DNA of 64,000 nucleotides, taken from NCBI RefSeq assembly GCF_035610345.1, contig NZ_CP141213.1, positions 1 through 64,000 on the forward strand, given 5' to 3'. This document shows, in pieces, positions 35,331-44,500 of the stretch. Position 1 is the stretch's first letter, and each line of letters starts with the position of its first letter. Origin of the DNA: Sinorhizobium meliloti. GTDB taxonomy: Bacteria; Pseudomonadota; Alphaproteobacteria; Rhizobiales; Rhizobiaceae. The notes beneath the pieces were generated by a model. The model ran no database searches and was not told the DNA's origin. It saw only the letters and a program-made list of their open reading frames with translations. Position numbers and translations under genes: made by a program.

Positions 35331-37180
35331 CCTATGATCCCGCCAGCGCCAACCCGCTTGCCGGAAATCCGCTCGAGACACGCGGCGACATGCAGCGCGC
35401 GCTGCTCGATCTCTTCGATCCGCTGGTCCCCTGTTTCTCCAGAGGAAATGCGCGGGTCCGTCTCGACGCCGCCGCGGCTCATTTCGACCGGGCCGCTGCC
35501 GATCTGGAAGGCTTTGCGCGGCCTCTCTGGGGCCTTGCTCCCTTTGCCGCAGGCGGCGGAAGTTTCGCGCATTGGGACCGTTATGCGGAAGGGATCGCCA
35601 ACGGCACCGACCCTGAACATCCGGAATATTGGGGACAAGTGAACGGCCGGGACCAGCGCATGGTGGAGCTTGCCGCCCTCGGCTTCGCCCTGGCGCTGGC
35701 GCCGGAGAAACTGTGGGATCCGTTGAACGGGCGTGCAAGAGACAATCTCGTCTCTTATCTCCTCCATGCCCGCAAGTTCGACTACGCCGACAATAACTGG
35801 AAGTTCTTTCGCATTTTCGTCGACATCGCTCTCGATCGCCTCGGCATCGAGCACGATCGCAGCCTGACAAAGGCCTATCTCGCCGAACTGGACGGCTTTT
35901 ATATCGGGGACGGCTGGTATCGCGACGGCAATGTGCGGCGCGTCGACCACTACATCGCCTTTGCCATGCACTTCTACGGGCTGATCTATGCGCGCCTCGT
36001 CGAAGACGACCATGCGAAACGGTATCGCGAGCGGGCGGTCGCCTTCGCCCAGGATTTCCGCCACTGGTTCGCCGAAGACGGAGCGACCCTCCCCTTCGGC
36101 CGTAGTCTCACCTATCGCTTCGCCTGCGCCGGCTTCTGGGCAGCACTGGCCTTTGCCGACCTCGAGGCGCTGCCCTGGGGCGAGATCAAGGGGCTCTGCC
36201 TCCGCCATCTCAGATGGTGGGCAGACAAGCCGATAGCGGATCGGGACGGCGTTCTCTCCATCGGTTACGGCTATCCGAACCTCCTGATGTCGGAAAACTA
36301 CAATTCGGCCGGTTCGCCCTATTGGGCCTTCAAGGCCTTCCTGCCGCTTGGCGTCAGCGAAGACCATCCCTTCTGGACGAGCGCGGAAGAACCGCTGCGG
36401 CCACTGGCCGAACCGGTTACCCTTCGCCATCCGGGCATGGTCATGATGCCGGTCGGAGGGGACGTGGTGGCGCTTTCCTCCGGCCAGGAAAACCGCCAGA
36501 TGCGTTTCGGCTCGGAGAAATATGCGAAATTCGCCTATTCGACGCGCTACGCCTTCAGCGTCGAGAGCGACGAACGGGCATTTGCCGGCGGCACCTTCGA
36601 TTCGATGCTGGCATTCAGCGACGACGGCATTCATTACCGGGTGCGCGAGGCCAATGAGGTGGTGCGGCTTGTGGACGATGTGCTGTTTTCCAAATGGTCC
36701 CCCTGGCCGGACGTCGATGTCGAAACCTGGCTTGTTCCCGCTTCGCCCTGGCACGTGCGCGTGCACCGGATCACGACGCCCCGGCCCTTGCAGACTGCTG
36801 AAGGCGGCTTCGCCATTCCCCGACGGGATTTTGAGGCCGACACGCTCGCCGCCGCGGAACGGACGGCCCATGCAATCGGCGCGGAAGATTTCAGCGGGAT
36901 CCGCGATCTCGGCTCGACCGTCCCGCGCGAAGGCCTGGTCCAGAAGGCGCCGCCCAACACCAATCTGACTGCCGCAAAGACATTGGTGCCGCAGTTGCGG
37001 GCCAAAATCCCCAGCGGGGAAACGATATTCGCCTGCGCCGTGCTCGCAGCCCGCAACACTTCCGCCGTCGCCGAAGACTGGTCCAACCCGCCGGCGATGC
37101 CCGATATGGAGGCGCTCGACGCGCTCAGGGCGGAAGGCTTGACCGTCAGCGCCATGCAAGCGCCCGGTTCGATGCCATGA
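35327..37180 (+). CDS. DUF2264 domain protein
   Basis: 617 residues covering DUF2264 over its full length: LYGLAPFAAGGG-like start (LWGLAPFAAGGGSFAHWDRY), GWYRDGNVRRVDHYIAFAMH, GRSLTYRFACAGFWAALA and MSENYNSAGSPYWAFKAFLP. The helical, Trp- and Tyr-rich pattern suggests an (alpha/alpha) toroid, as in glycan lyases and hydrolases, but the activity of the family is not established to my knowledge. It has no signal peptide, so it acts in the cytoplasm, maybe on an imported saccharide (inference). Coupled by ATGA overlaps to lacI upstream and the dehydrogenase downstream. Confidence 0.85.
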   Translation: MTYDPASANPLAGNPLETRGDMQRALLDLFDPLVPCFSRGNARVRLDAAAAHFDRAAADLEGFARPLWGLAPFAAGGGSFAHWDRYAEGIANGTDPEHPEYWGQVNGRDQRMVELAALGFALALAPEKLWDPLNGRARDNLVSYLLHARKFDYADNNWKFFRIFVDIALDRLGIEHDRSLTKAYLAELDGFYIGDGWYRDGNVRRVDHYIAFAMHFYGLIYARLVEDDHAKRYRERAVAFAQDFRHWFAEDGATLPFGRSLTYRFACAGFWAALAFADLEALPWGEIKGLCLRHLRWWADKPIADRDGVLSIGYGYPNLLMSENYNSAGSPYWAFKAFLPLGVSEDHPFWTSAEEPLRPLAEPVTLRHPGMVMMPVGGDVVALSSGQENRQMRFGSEKYAKFAYSTRYAFSVESDERAFAGGTFDSMLAFSDDGIHYRVREANEVVRLVDDVLFSKWSPWPDVDVETWLVPASPWHVRVHRITTPRPLQTAEGGFAIPRRDFEADTLAAAERTAHAIGAEDFSGIRDLGSTVPREGLVQKAPPNTNLTAAKTLVPQLRAKIPSGETIFACAVLAARNTSAVAEDWSNPPAMPDMEALDALRAEGLTVSAMQAPGSMP

Positions 37181-38187
37181 CCCTCCCGACCGTCGTCTTT
37201 GCGATGCAGCCGGAAAGGACGCGTCATGTTCTGACGCCGGAGCTTTTCGCGCGGCTCGGCGCCTTCGCCCGGATACCGGATCAGCGCCCGGTGACGGAGT
37301 TCGCCGATGAGCGGTCGCAGCGATTGCTGGCGGAGGCCGAGGTCCTGGTGACCGGCTGGGGCGCGCCGTTTATCGATGCGGCCGTCCTCGCCCGGGCGCC
37401 GCGCCTTCGCCTCATCGTCCATGCCGCCGGCACGATCAAGGGGCTCGTCGGCGAGAGCGTGTTTGATGCTGGGGTCAAGGTCAGCCACGCGGCGGAGGCC
37501 AATGCCGTGCCGGTCGCCGAGTTTACCCTCGCAGCGATTATTTTCGCGGGCAAGCAGGTGTTCCGCTTCCGCGATGTCTATGCGGCCGACCGCGGGCGCG
37601 AGCGCACCCAGATTCTTCACGGCGAAGCGATCGGAAATCATCGCCGTACCGTGGGGATCGTCGGCGCATCGCGGATCGGGCGCCGCGTGATCGAACTGCT
37701 GCGTCTCCTCGACTATCGATTGCTGCTTTATGATCCGCTGGTCAGCGACGCCGGAGCCATGGCCCTCAAGGTAGAGAAGGTCGACCTCGATGCGTTGATG
37801 GCCCGGTCCGATATCGTGTCGCTGCATGCGCCGCTGCTGCCCGAAACCCGGCACATGATCGACAACCGCCAACTCGCCCTCATGAAGGACGGCGCGACGC
37901 TGATCAACACGGCGCGCGGCGCGTTGGTGGATGAGGCGGCACTCATCGAACAGCTGCAGTCGGGCGCGATCAATGCCGTGATCGACGTTACCGACCCCGA
38001 AATCCCGGACAAAAACTCACCGCTTTACGACTTGCCGAACGTATTTCTGACGCCGCATATTGCCGGCGCCATCGGTTTGGAACGCACGCGCCTCGGGGAA
38101 ATGGCGGTCGATGAAGTGGCGCGGTTTCTCGAAGGCAGTCCGCTCCTGTTCGAGGTCCACAAGCAGGATCTGGGGCGCATGGCATGA
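37177..38187 (+). CDS. D-isomer specific 2-hydroxyacid dehydrogenase
   Basis: 336 residues, NAD-dependent. The dinucleotide fold is at GIVGASRIG (160-168), and the catalytic triad is Arg247 in NTARGAL, Glu275 in TDPEIP and His294 in TPHIAG. Members reduce 2-keto acids or oxidise D-2-hydroxy acids; those in sugar loci often act on sugar acids. The substrate here is not determinable. It overlaps the DUF2264 gene and the isomerase gene by ATGA, so all should be made in fixed proportion. Confidence 0.88.
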   Translation: MTLPTVVFAMQPERTRHVLTPELFARLGAFARIPDQRPVTEFADERSQRLLAEAEVLVTGWGAPFIDAAVLARAPRLRLIVHAAGTIKGLVGESVFDAGVKVSHAAEANAVPVAEFTLAAIIFAGKQVFRFRDVYAADRGRERTQILHGEAIGNHRRTVGIVGASRIGRRVIELLRLLDYRLLLYDPLVSDAGAMALKVEKVDLDALMARSDIVSLHAPLLPETRHMIDNRQLALMKDGATLINTARGALVDEAALIEQLQSGAINAVIDVTDPEIPDKNSPLYDLPNVFLTPHIAGAIGLERTRLGEMAVDEVARFLEGSPLLFEVHKQDLGRMA

Positions 38188-38993
38188 ACGCTTTCGAACC
38201 GGCTCTCTGCACGGTCACCTTCCGCAAGCTACCCGCCGGCGAAATCGTCGCGCTCGCAGCGAAGGCGCGGCTCGCCGCCATCGAATGGGCGGCAGACGCC
38301 CATGTTCCTCCGGGCGACACGGCCACCGCCCGCACTGTCCGGCGCCTGTGCGAAAGCGCGGGTCTCAAGACCTCCTACGGCTCCTACGTCGCGCCGCCGC
38401 CAGACGACCTTTCCGCCCTCGAGCCCGCACTGGCAACGGCGGTCGCGCTTGGTGCCTCCAACATCCGCATCTGGCCGGGCACGCGTCAGCGCGATTCGAG
38501 GGATTACAGCGCCCATGAACGGCGCGCCGCGGCGAATGCGATCCGCGAAATGGCCGCGGTAGCCGCCCGGCATGGCGTCACGGTCTCGCTGGAATATCAT
38601 CCACAGACCCTGACGGACGAGACCGGGTCGGCGCTCCGCCTGATCGAGGCGGTCGCGCACCCGAATGTCTATCTCTACTGGCAGCCGCGGCCCGGTCTCC
38701 CGCTCGATGAGGCCCTCGTGGAGATCGTTCGCATCGGCGAGCACATTTCGCATCTCCATGTCTTCGCCTGGGATGGCGACCGCAACCGCTTCCCGCTGGC
38801 ATCCGCCGCCGACTACTGGCGAGCCGTGCTGGCCGCCATGCCGTCGTCGCGCTGGACCGGGCGGCGTTTTGCCATGCTTGAATTCGTGGCGGGAGACGAT
38901 CCGGCGGCATTTCTGGCGGATGCGGCGACACTGAGACAAATCCTGAAGATGGAGTTCCCGCCGGGCGCCTCTGCCATTGCAGACGAACCATGA
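38184..38993 (+). CDS. Sugar phosphate isomerase/epimerase-like TIM barrel protein
   Basis: 269 residues of the AP endonuclease 2-like (xylose isomerase-like) TIM barrel family. Seen features: IEWAADAHVPPGD, VTVSLEYHPQTLTDETGSAL with the metal-binding Glu near 137, HISHLHVFAWDGD with the His pair near 190 and MLEFVAGDDPAAF with a late Glu. It may isomerise or epimerise a sugar or keto acid made by the previous enzymes. Last gene of the chain; a GACCACC/GGTGGTC hairpin without T tract follows at 39004-39021. Confidence 0.82.
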   Translation: MNAFEPALCTVTFRKLPAGEIVALAAKARLAAIEWAADAHVPPGDTATARTVRRLCESAGLKTSYGSYVAPPPDDLSALEPALATAVALGASNIRIWPGTRQRDSRDYSAHERRAAANAIREMAAVAARHGVTVSLEYHPQTLTDETGSALRLIEAVAHPNVYLYWQPRPGLPLDEALVEIVRIGEHISHLHVFAWDGDRNRFPLASAADYWRAVLAAMPSSRWTGRRFAMLEFVAGDDPAAFLADAATLRQILKMEFPPGASAIADEP

Positions 38994-39003
38994 CTGCTCT
39001 ACC

Positions 39004-39021
39004 GACCACCCTCTGGTGGTC
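39004..39021. terminator. Weak hairpin after the lacI operon
   Basis: GACCACC, loop CTCT, GGTGGTC form a perfect 7-bp stem 11 bases after the stop of the isomerase gene. No T tract follows, so termination would be weak or Rho-assisted. Confidence 0.35.
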
Positions 39022-39121
39022 CTCGCCCGTTCGCTGCCAAGGTGGCACCAGGCAGCCGAAACCCTCAAAGTCGAAGCAGTGGCGGTGCGGCGGCGAACTG
39101 ACATATGTCGGAATCGCGGCG

Positions 39122-39412
39122 CTATCGCCACAAGAACCCGAGGCCAACGAGCAGCAGGACATACATGGCAAGATGAAATGCCGGGTCGGCCGTTACCTGG
39201 GACCGCAGGTCAGCCCCGCGATCCCTAATGCCGGAGAGCAGGTGGTGCCATTGCAGGATCTGGTGCAGGAGTATCCCGTAGAAAAGCCGCCGATCGCCAC
39301 GCCGAAAACAAAGCAGCCGATATGCCGCCGCGATCTTTGTGTTCGGGGCAAGCTCATCCCCTCCGTGATACGGCCAACCGGATCGGCGATAGAAGCGGCT
39401 CACCGTGCCCAT
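39122..39412 (-). pseudogene. DUF2243 membrane protein remnant
   Basis: The C-terminal 60 residues of this frame contain RLFYGILLHQILQWHHLLSG and HLAMYVLLLVGLGFLWR, the first two segments of DUF2243 membrane proteins (usually about 150 residues with four helices). The sequence ends in a TAG right after the second helix, so the remaining half is missing. The 35 residues in front are not typical and may be an accidental extension. It lies just after the Mn-catalase on the same strand; the two families are often neighbours in stress loci. Confidence 0.65.
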
Positions 39413-39461
39413 CACCACTTTCCCGACGGCGCTCTCGTGCCCACGGCGCTTTGCTTCCGTC

Positions 39462-40286
39462 TTACATCTGCTCCGCCTGCGCGCCGCTGTTCGGCTTGGC
39501 TTTGGCAAGGACGGGCTTATGTCCCATCGCCATGGTCGGCCCGGCTTTGAAGCTACCTTTGCCGTCGATCGACTGGCCCTGCGACCATCGCCCAGCCACG
39601 GCGTCCTTACCGTCCTGCTGGAAGCCGAGGAAAGCGTAGCTGAACTCCAGCTGTTCCTGGTCCTGGGGGAAGCTGTTCGGGATCGGGAAGGCTCCCTGGT
39701 GACCGCCAAGCTCTTCCAGGGCTGCCAGCCATTGGTTCTGATGCATGGTGTCCCTTGCTATGAGGAAGGACAGCATGTCTTTCATGCCGGGATCGCTTGT
39801 CATTCCGTAGAGCCGCACGGCCAACACGCGACCGGTCGCTTCGGCCGCCACATTGGCGGTCATGTCGGCAGCAATATTGCCGCTGGCGTAGATGTGGGAC
39901 ATATCGAAGGGCACGCCATCGGAATCGACGGGCATCGCTGCCAGGCCGGAGGACAGCAGATTTTTGAGATTAATGCCGCCGAGGACTGCACCGCCCACCG
40001 GGTCCGCGGCAACTTCCTCCCTGATGCTCAGGGGTGCGCCCTCGAGGTTTAGAGCGACTGCCGTAGCCAGCATCTCGATGTGGCCAAGCTCCTCCGCGGC
40101 AGTATTCATCAGGAGGTCGCGGAACTTGGCGTCTCCCCGTGCCCCGCAAGCCTGGAAGAAATATTGCATGGCGACGCGAATCTCGCCCTCAATGCCGCCG
40201 ATCGCCTGTTGCAGCGCGCGGGCAAACAAAGGGTCGGGAGTCTCGACACGTACCGGATATTGGAGTTTGCCGTCCGTAAAAAACAT
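39462..40286 (-). CDS. Manganese catalase
   Basis: 274 residues of the non-haem, dimanganese catalase family, which dismutates hydrogen peroxide. The ligands are visible: Glu35 (GIEGEIRVAMQYF), Glu66 and His69 (AAEELGHIEML), Glu149 (AAEATGRV) and His182 (DTMHQNQW). The ATG at 40286 has AAGGAGG eight bases ahead; a longer frame to 40364 exists but lacks a site. A candidate RpoE2 promoter lies 28-52 bases upstream, so expression in stationary phase or oxidative stress is likely. Cytoplasmic; no signal peptide. Confidence 0.93.
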   Translation of the reverse strand: MFFTDGKLQYPVRVETPDPLFARALQQAIGGIEGEIRVAMQYFFQACGARGDAKFRDLLMNTAAEELGHIEMLATAVALNLEGAPLSIREEVAADPVGGAVLGGINLKNLLSSGLAAMPVDSDGVPFDMSHIYASGNIAADMTANVAAEATGRVLAVRLYGMTSDPGMKDMLSFLIARDTMHQNQWLAALEELGGHQGAFPIPNSFPQDQEQLEFSYAFLGFQQDGKDAVAGRWSQGQSIDGKGSFKAGPTMAMGHKPVLAKAKPNSGAQAEQM

Positions 40287-40313
40287 TGCCGCCTCCTTGC
40301 GTGAAAAGCGCCT

Positions 40314-40338
40314 AACAAAACTGTTTGTGCCTTGTTCC
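40314..40338 (-). promoter_or_regulatory. Candidate RpoE2/EcfG-type promoter of the Mn-catalase
   Basis: On the minus strand GGAAC at 40338-40334, 18 bases, TT at 40315-40314 (TTGTTAGG context), 28 bases ahead of the catalase ATG. Confidence 0.72.
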
Positions 40339-40795
40339 CGCAGGGACGGGGAAATCAATATCACGAATGGAGAAAGCTGCGGCTCGGGTGATCAAGCGTT
40401 GCTGCGGTGATGCTCAGGTCCAACAAATGGACAGGCCGGCGTCATCTCGCATATGTATCTCAAGCAATTCTCCAATTTGCAGCAAAGGACCGCTCTCGTT
40501 TGCTTTGCCTGCCAAGCGATCTAGCGATTTTCGAGTTTTCGTGCGGCTGAAGTACACGTCATATGGCAGTGAAGGGCCCCTGCTGGTCGCTCCCAATTTG
40601 GAACCATCCCAAAAGGAGTGGGTTAGACTTTGTCGCTCCTACTCAGCCCGAACGACGTCTAAGATCGGCCTCTATTCCCCCCCGAGCCGCTCCTTTTTTG
40701 GTAGCCCCACGCATCACTGATGGTCGCCGAGAAACATCTTGAAACGTTGCGTCTGCTCTCGAATTCGCCGCGAGCGGCGGCGGCATTGGCCGCTC
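40339..40795. other. Gene-free stretch between catalase promoter and aldo/keto reductase
   Basis: About 450 bases. A 60-codon minus-strand frame (40414-40596) has no recognisable family and no ribosome binding site. Nothing else is supported. Confidence 0.35.
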
Positions 40796-41863
40796 TCAAT
40801 TCTCAGGCGTATTAAGATAAGGACCGATTAGGCTAAGATCGGCTTCGCTCAGGCGGTCGTTTGCCGTATTGCGCTGATGCCAGTACGGATATTGCAGCCA
40901 TGGCTGGCTGATCTCATCGAGCTTCGTGCGCTCTTCCTTGGTCAGTTTCAACTCTGCAGACGCGAGATTGTCGCGGAACTGCTCCTCGGTGCGGCCACCG
41001 ATGATGACCGACGTAACGCCTTTGCGGCCGATCAACCATGCCAGCGCCACCTGTGCGGCGGAGACACCGCGACCTTCGGCGATGTCAACCAGCGTGTCGA
41101 CGATGTTCCAGAGCCGGTTTTCGTCGCGGATCGGCGGTTCGGTCCAGCCGGCGAACTGGCGCGTCCCCTGGGGTGTGGCCTGGCTACGGCGATGCTTGCC
41201 GGACAAAAGTCCCCCGGCGATTGGGCTCCAGACGAGAATGCCGAGACCCTGGTCGATGCTGACCGGGATCAGTTCGTTTTCTGCGTCGCGGCTTTCCAGC
41301 GTGTAGTGGATCTGCTGGCTGACGAAGCGCTGGTAGTGGCCGCGCTCGGAGACGCCAAGGGCCTTCATGATATGCCAGCCAGAGAAGTTGGAGCAGCCGA
41401 AATAACGCACCTTGCCCTGGCGCACCAGCGTGTCGAGTGCCTCCATGGTCTCTCCGAGAGGGGTCAATCCGTCCCATTCATGCACCTGATAGAGATCAAT
41501 GACGTCGGTCTTGATGCGTTCCAGGCTAGCCTCGCAAGCAGCAATCAAATGCTGACGCGACAGGCCGCGGTCGTTTGGTCCGTCTCCCATCGGGAATCGC
41601 GCTTTGGTAGCGATTAGCATGCCCTTTTTGCGCGGACCACCGAGGATCTCACCCAGTATTTCCTCGCAAAGTCCATCGGAATATGCATCGGCGGTGTCGA
41701 TGAGGTTGACGCCGGCATCAATGCAGAGATCAACGAGACGACGAGCCTCTTTAACGCCGAGGTCGCCGACGGTCTTCGCCCAGCCGACGCCGCCGAACGT
41801 CATGGTGCCCATGGTGATGGTGGAAACTTTCAGGCCCGATCGGCCTAGCAGTCGGTATTCCAT
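40796..41863 (-). CDS. Aldo/keto reductase
   Basis: 355 residues, (beta/alpha)8 NADPH-dependent oxidoreductase. Catalytic tetrad: Asp56 and Tyr61 (NLIDTADAYSDG), Lys87 (ATKARF) and His128 (YQVHEWD). The C-terminal cofactor region is VTSVIIGGRTEEQFRDNL. The ATG at 41863 follows AAGGAGA; the frame extends to 41896. It resembles the YajO/general stress 69-like branch. Substrate unknown. It is not clearly in an operon; 257 bases separate it from the MFS gene upstream on the same strand. Confidence 0.9.
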   Translation of the reverse strand: MEYRLLGRSGLKVSTITMGTMTFGGVGWAKTVGDLGVKEARRLVDLCIDAGVNLIDTADAYSDGLCEEILGEILGGPRKKGMLIATKARFPMGDGPNDRGLSRQHLIAACEASLERIKTDVIDLYQVHEWDGLTPLGETMEALDTLVRQGKVRYFGCSNFSGWHIMKALGVSERGHYQRFVSQQIHYTLESRDAENELIPVSIDQGLGILVWSPIAGGLLSGKHRRSQATPQGTRQFAGWTEPPIRDENRLWNIVDTLVDIAEGRGVSAAQVALAWLIGRKGVTSVIIGGRTEEQFRDNLASAELKLTKEERTKLDEISQPWLQYPYWHQRNTANDRLSEADLSLIGPYLNTPEN

Positions 41864-42120
41864 CTTAAGTTCTCCTTTGGACGGGGTGTTTCTCAATCCG
41901 TCAAACTGCTCGACACAATACGGTGCATTTTCCAGCGGAAAGAACCGCCGGAAAAAGCACGAGGTTCAATTCTGCTCCATCACCTTGCGCCAGAGGTCAA
42001 TGCCACCCTCCCCCGCATCGGAGCCGATCTCCGTCTGTGGTAACGACCGGCCCGCAGTCCACGCGTTGCGCCGCGGGGTCATTTTCGCCGAAGACGCGCA
42101 TTGGCCATCAGTGAAGCCGG

Positions 42121-43356
42121 CTACGGCACCGCGGCAGTCAGAGAAGGTGCATTTCTGGTGAGTATCCGTTCCCTGACAAGAACCATGATGAAAATGCTTC
42201 CCAGGCAGTAAACGCCCATGCCGGCGATTTGCAATGGATAAGGTACCCCGACATCGATCAGGAACCCCGTCAGGCCTGGTCCCATGGCGGTAGCAAAGAC
42301 AATGAGAGCCACAATGATAGCGCGGATGCCGCCGAGATGTTCCAGACCATACATCTCTGGCCACAGCGCTCCGAAAAGCGTCGATGACGCACCGAGCGAA
42401 GCGCCGAGCAGCGTCATGAAGGCGAAAGCGCTCCACTGCGCATCGACAAATGCCAGCATGAAGCACGCAGCGGCGAGTGGCAACAAATAGTACGGCAGGA
42501 TTTGCACGGCGCTGAACCTGTCGATCAAATAGCCCGAGAGCAGCGACGAGAGCACCGTCATCGTCGATGAAACGATGAAAGCCCTGGCGAATACCTCAAG
42601 CGACCAGCCGCGAAGTTCAACGAGGTAGACCTGATGGAAAAAGATGGTTGTAGCGATGAAGCCGGGCGCAAGGACGCCCGCAAGCGCCATCCAAAACACA
42701 GGATCGCGCAGCACTTCCTTGCGTGTCCAATCTCTCGCAGCCGAACGTCGTTCAGGGCCATCGCTTAGGCTCGGGGTACGCTCGACCCGCAAAAGCAGAT
42801 AGATCGCTGGCAGACCGACGATCAGAATGAAGACGGCGGACATGAACCATGTGGCCCGCCAGCCGATGAGTGGCGCAACCGCCACGAAAGCAAGCGGAAA
42901 CAGTGCTTCGCCGGCTTGATTGCCGAGGCTTGCCAGGGACACCGCCCTTCCGCGTTGCGCCGAGAACCAGCGCCCCATCGCAGTTATCGCATTGTGCGTC
43001 ATCATGCCTTGGCCGAATAGACGCAGCAGATAGATCGTCATGAACAGCCAGAACCAGTGCGACGCAAACCCCATCGCGACCGTCGCCACGGCAAGCATGG
43101 GAAGGGTGAGCAGGAGAACCGTACGCGCGCTTGCGTGGTCGACGACCCGGCCAAGCTGCGGCAGAGTAATTGCACTCAGCAGAGTCGCGCCCATGTAGAT
43201 TGTGCCGAAGGCACCGTGGCTCAGGTCGAATTCTCGGCGGATGTCGCCGGCGGACAGCGATATGAAGAACGTCTGCCCAAAGGAGGAAAAGAAGCATAAC
43301 AGGAACCCACCTGCCAGCCATCGGCTGTTTTTAACCAGAAACGTTGTGAATGGCAT
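42121..43356 (-). CDS. Major facilitator superfamily transporter
   Basis: 411 residues with 12 predicted helices. The first half shows GTIYMGATLLSAITLPQLG and the loop GRVVDHASARTVLL, a version of the family's cytoplasmic GxxxDRxxRR signature; AMGRWFSAQRGRAVSLA and GNQAGEALFPL are typical of the oxalate-formate/monocarboxylate branch. Likely substrate is a small organic acid, but that is inference. Complete and undisrupted, although the neighbouring region upstream is full of gene remnants. Confidence 0.85.
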   Translation of the reverse strand: MPFTTFLVKNSRWLAGGFLLCFFSSFGQTFFISLSAGDIRREFDLSHGAFGTIYMGATLLSAITLPQLGRVVDHASARTVLLLTLPMLAVATVAMGFASHWFWLFMTIYLLRLFGQGMMTHNAITAMGRWFSAQRGRAVSLASLGNQAGEALFPLAFVAVAPLIGWRATWFMSAVFILIVGLPAIYLLLRVERTPSLSDGPERRSAARDWTRKEVLRDPVFWMALAGVLAPGFIATTIFFHQVYLVELRGWSLEVFARAFIVSSTMTVLSSLLSGYLIDRFSAVQILPYYLLPLAAACFMLAFVDAQWSAFAFMTLLGASLGASSTLFGALWPEMYGLEHLGGIRAIIVALIVFATAMGPGLTGFLIDVGVPYPLQIAGMGVYCLGSIFIMVLVRERILTRNAPSLTAAVP

Positions 43357-43379
43357 GTGGGTCCCGTTTGCCAGCTTGC

Positions 43380-43640
43380 TCAGTGCGCCGTCGGTGCGAC
43401 GCCCTCACCTTTATCATGTACAGCGACGCGGTCGAGCATCCGGACTCTTGCCGCGTTGACACCGATGAGCTCCATGGGGGCAATGTTTTTGATCGCGATC
43501 TTGTCCAGCGCACCAACGGCCGTGATAGTCTCACCGACGTCGATGATGACCTTTTCCAGCGGTTCGGCGAAATCGAAGGCCGCGATGAAGGCTTCGGTCG
43601 AGGCGAAGAATATCTCGCCATCGACATGATAGGTGCGCAC
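43380..43640 (-). pseudogene. SulP-family anion transporter, C-terminal STAS domain remnant
   Basis: The frame reads RTYHVDGEIFFASTEAFIAA, FDFAEPLEKVIIDVG, ETITAVGALDKIAIKN and RVRMLDRVAVHDKG. These are the STAS-domain segments that end bacterial SulP sulfate/bicarbonate transporters. The whole membrane domain (about 400 residues) is absent, and the DVSHxHFWD stretch of the domain is shortened. It is followed upstream by another remnant, so it is clearly a fragment. Confidence 0.75.
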
Positions 43641-43719
43641 CTTGCCGCCTAGTCACCCCGGCCGTCAACCGCCACGGAGTACAGCCCCTCTCACCATAGA
43701 TGACTGGAACTTCCATCCC

Positions 43720-44260
43720 TTGATAATAAGGGACGGCATGTCGAACTGATCATGCCGCCGTTGCTCACAAAGGGCCTGAGATCGGTCTCCGACTTCTTTT
43801 GAAGCCGCTCGAACTGTTGGCCGGCCAGCACGCCGCCGAGCGCCCAAACGCAGGCGCGTGCGGTCGGCACCAGCGCATCGATCGATGTGAAGCGGACCTT
43901 TCCGTTGCGATGGACGACCTCCGCCCCCGTAAACCCGCTTCACTGCAGAATTCTTGCAACCGTCCCGTGTCGCCGAGACTAAAGGGCGCGCGGAATGTAT
44001 CTCCCACCTCTTTCCCGAATAGATGACCGAACGACAGGCGCGAAGGCGCCGTACCCCGGCGAATTCTCAACTGCATCGCATGCGGCAACCGCCAGCCGCC
44101 CCCGCTCTTATAACTCGCATCATCTCGATGAGCGGCCTTCGGCCTGTCCTCAAAGAACATGAAACCGAACTGGCTGACGACGACGTCCAGGCCGTTGTCC
44201 GGCAAGGACAGCGCCTCGGCCTTTCCTTCCAGGGTGCCCGTGTGATCACTGCTGTACGGC
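43720..44260 (-). pseudogene. SAM-dependent methyltransferase remnant with several frameshifts
   Basis: Pieces of a class I methyltransferase in order on the minus strand: PDNGLDVVVSQFGFMFFEDR (motif around the SAM site), in another frame LIEMMRVIRAGAAGG, then FGKEVGDTFRAPFSLGDTGR with LQEFCSEAGL, and finally FDMPSLIIKGW. Three or more frame changes and loss of the N-terminal GxGxG part show it is dead. Confidence 0.75.
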
Positions 44261-44348
44261 GGAGACCAGTTCCCGTCGTGTGAACGTCGTCATGGCGCTT
44301 AGGGTGTCTTTTCGCCCTACCCGTTGGTCGGCGTTTTCGTCACATTAG

Positions 44349-44500
44349 GTTTGTGCGGGGCTAGTGCATACTGTGGCCATTTCGCTCGGCGTAGCGGCAA
44401 TCTTTCAGTCGTCGCAGTTGGCCTTTGACGGTTTGAAGTCTGTGGGAGCTGCCTACCTGATCTACTGCATACAAATTTTCCGCGCTAAGTCAGAGCACCT
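44349..44500 (+). pseudogene. LysE/RhtB-family exporter fragment
   Basis: A 50-residue stretch reading GLVHTVAISLGVAAIFQSSQ then LAFDGLKSVGAAYLIYCIQI and FRAKSE matches helices two and three of LysE-type amino-acid exporters. A stop lies in frame at 44346-44348 and unrelated sequence follows 44500, so only about a quarter of the gene is left. Confidence 0.7.

Noticed and set aside
35276..37159. 627-codon frame on the minus strand opposite DUF2264
   Set aside because: Its translation is Gly/Arg/Glu-rich with no domain; the plus-strand protein is a recognised family with coupled starts. Shadow frame of GC-rich DNA.
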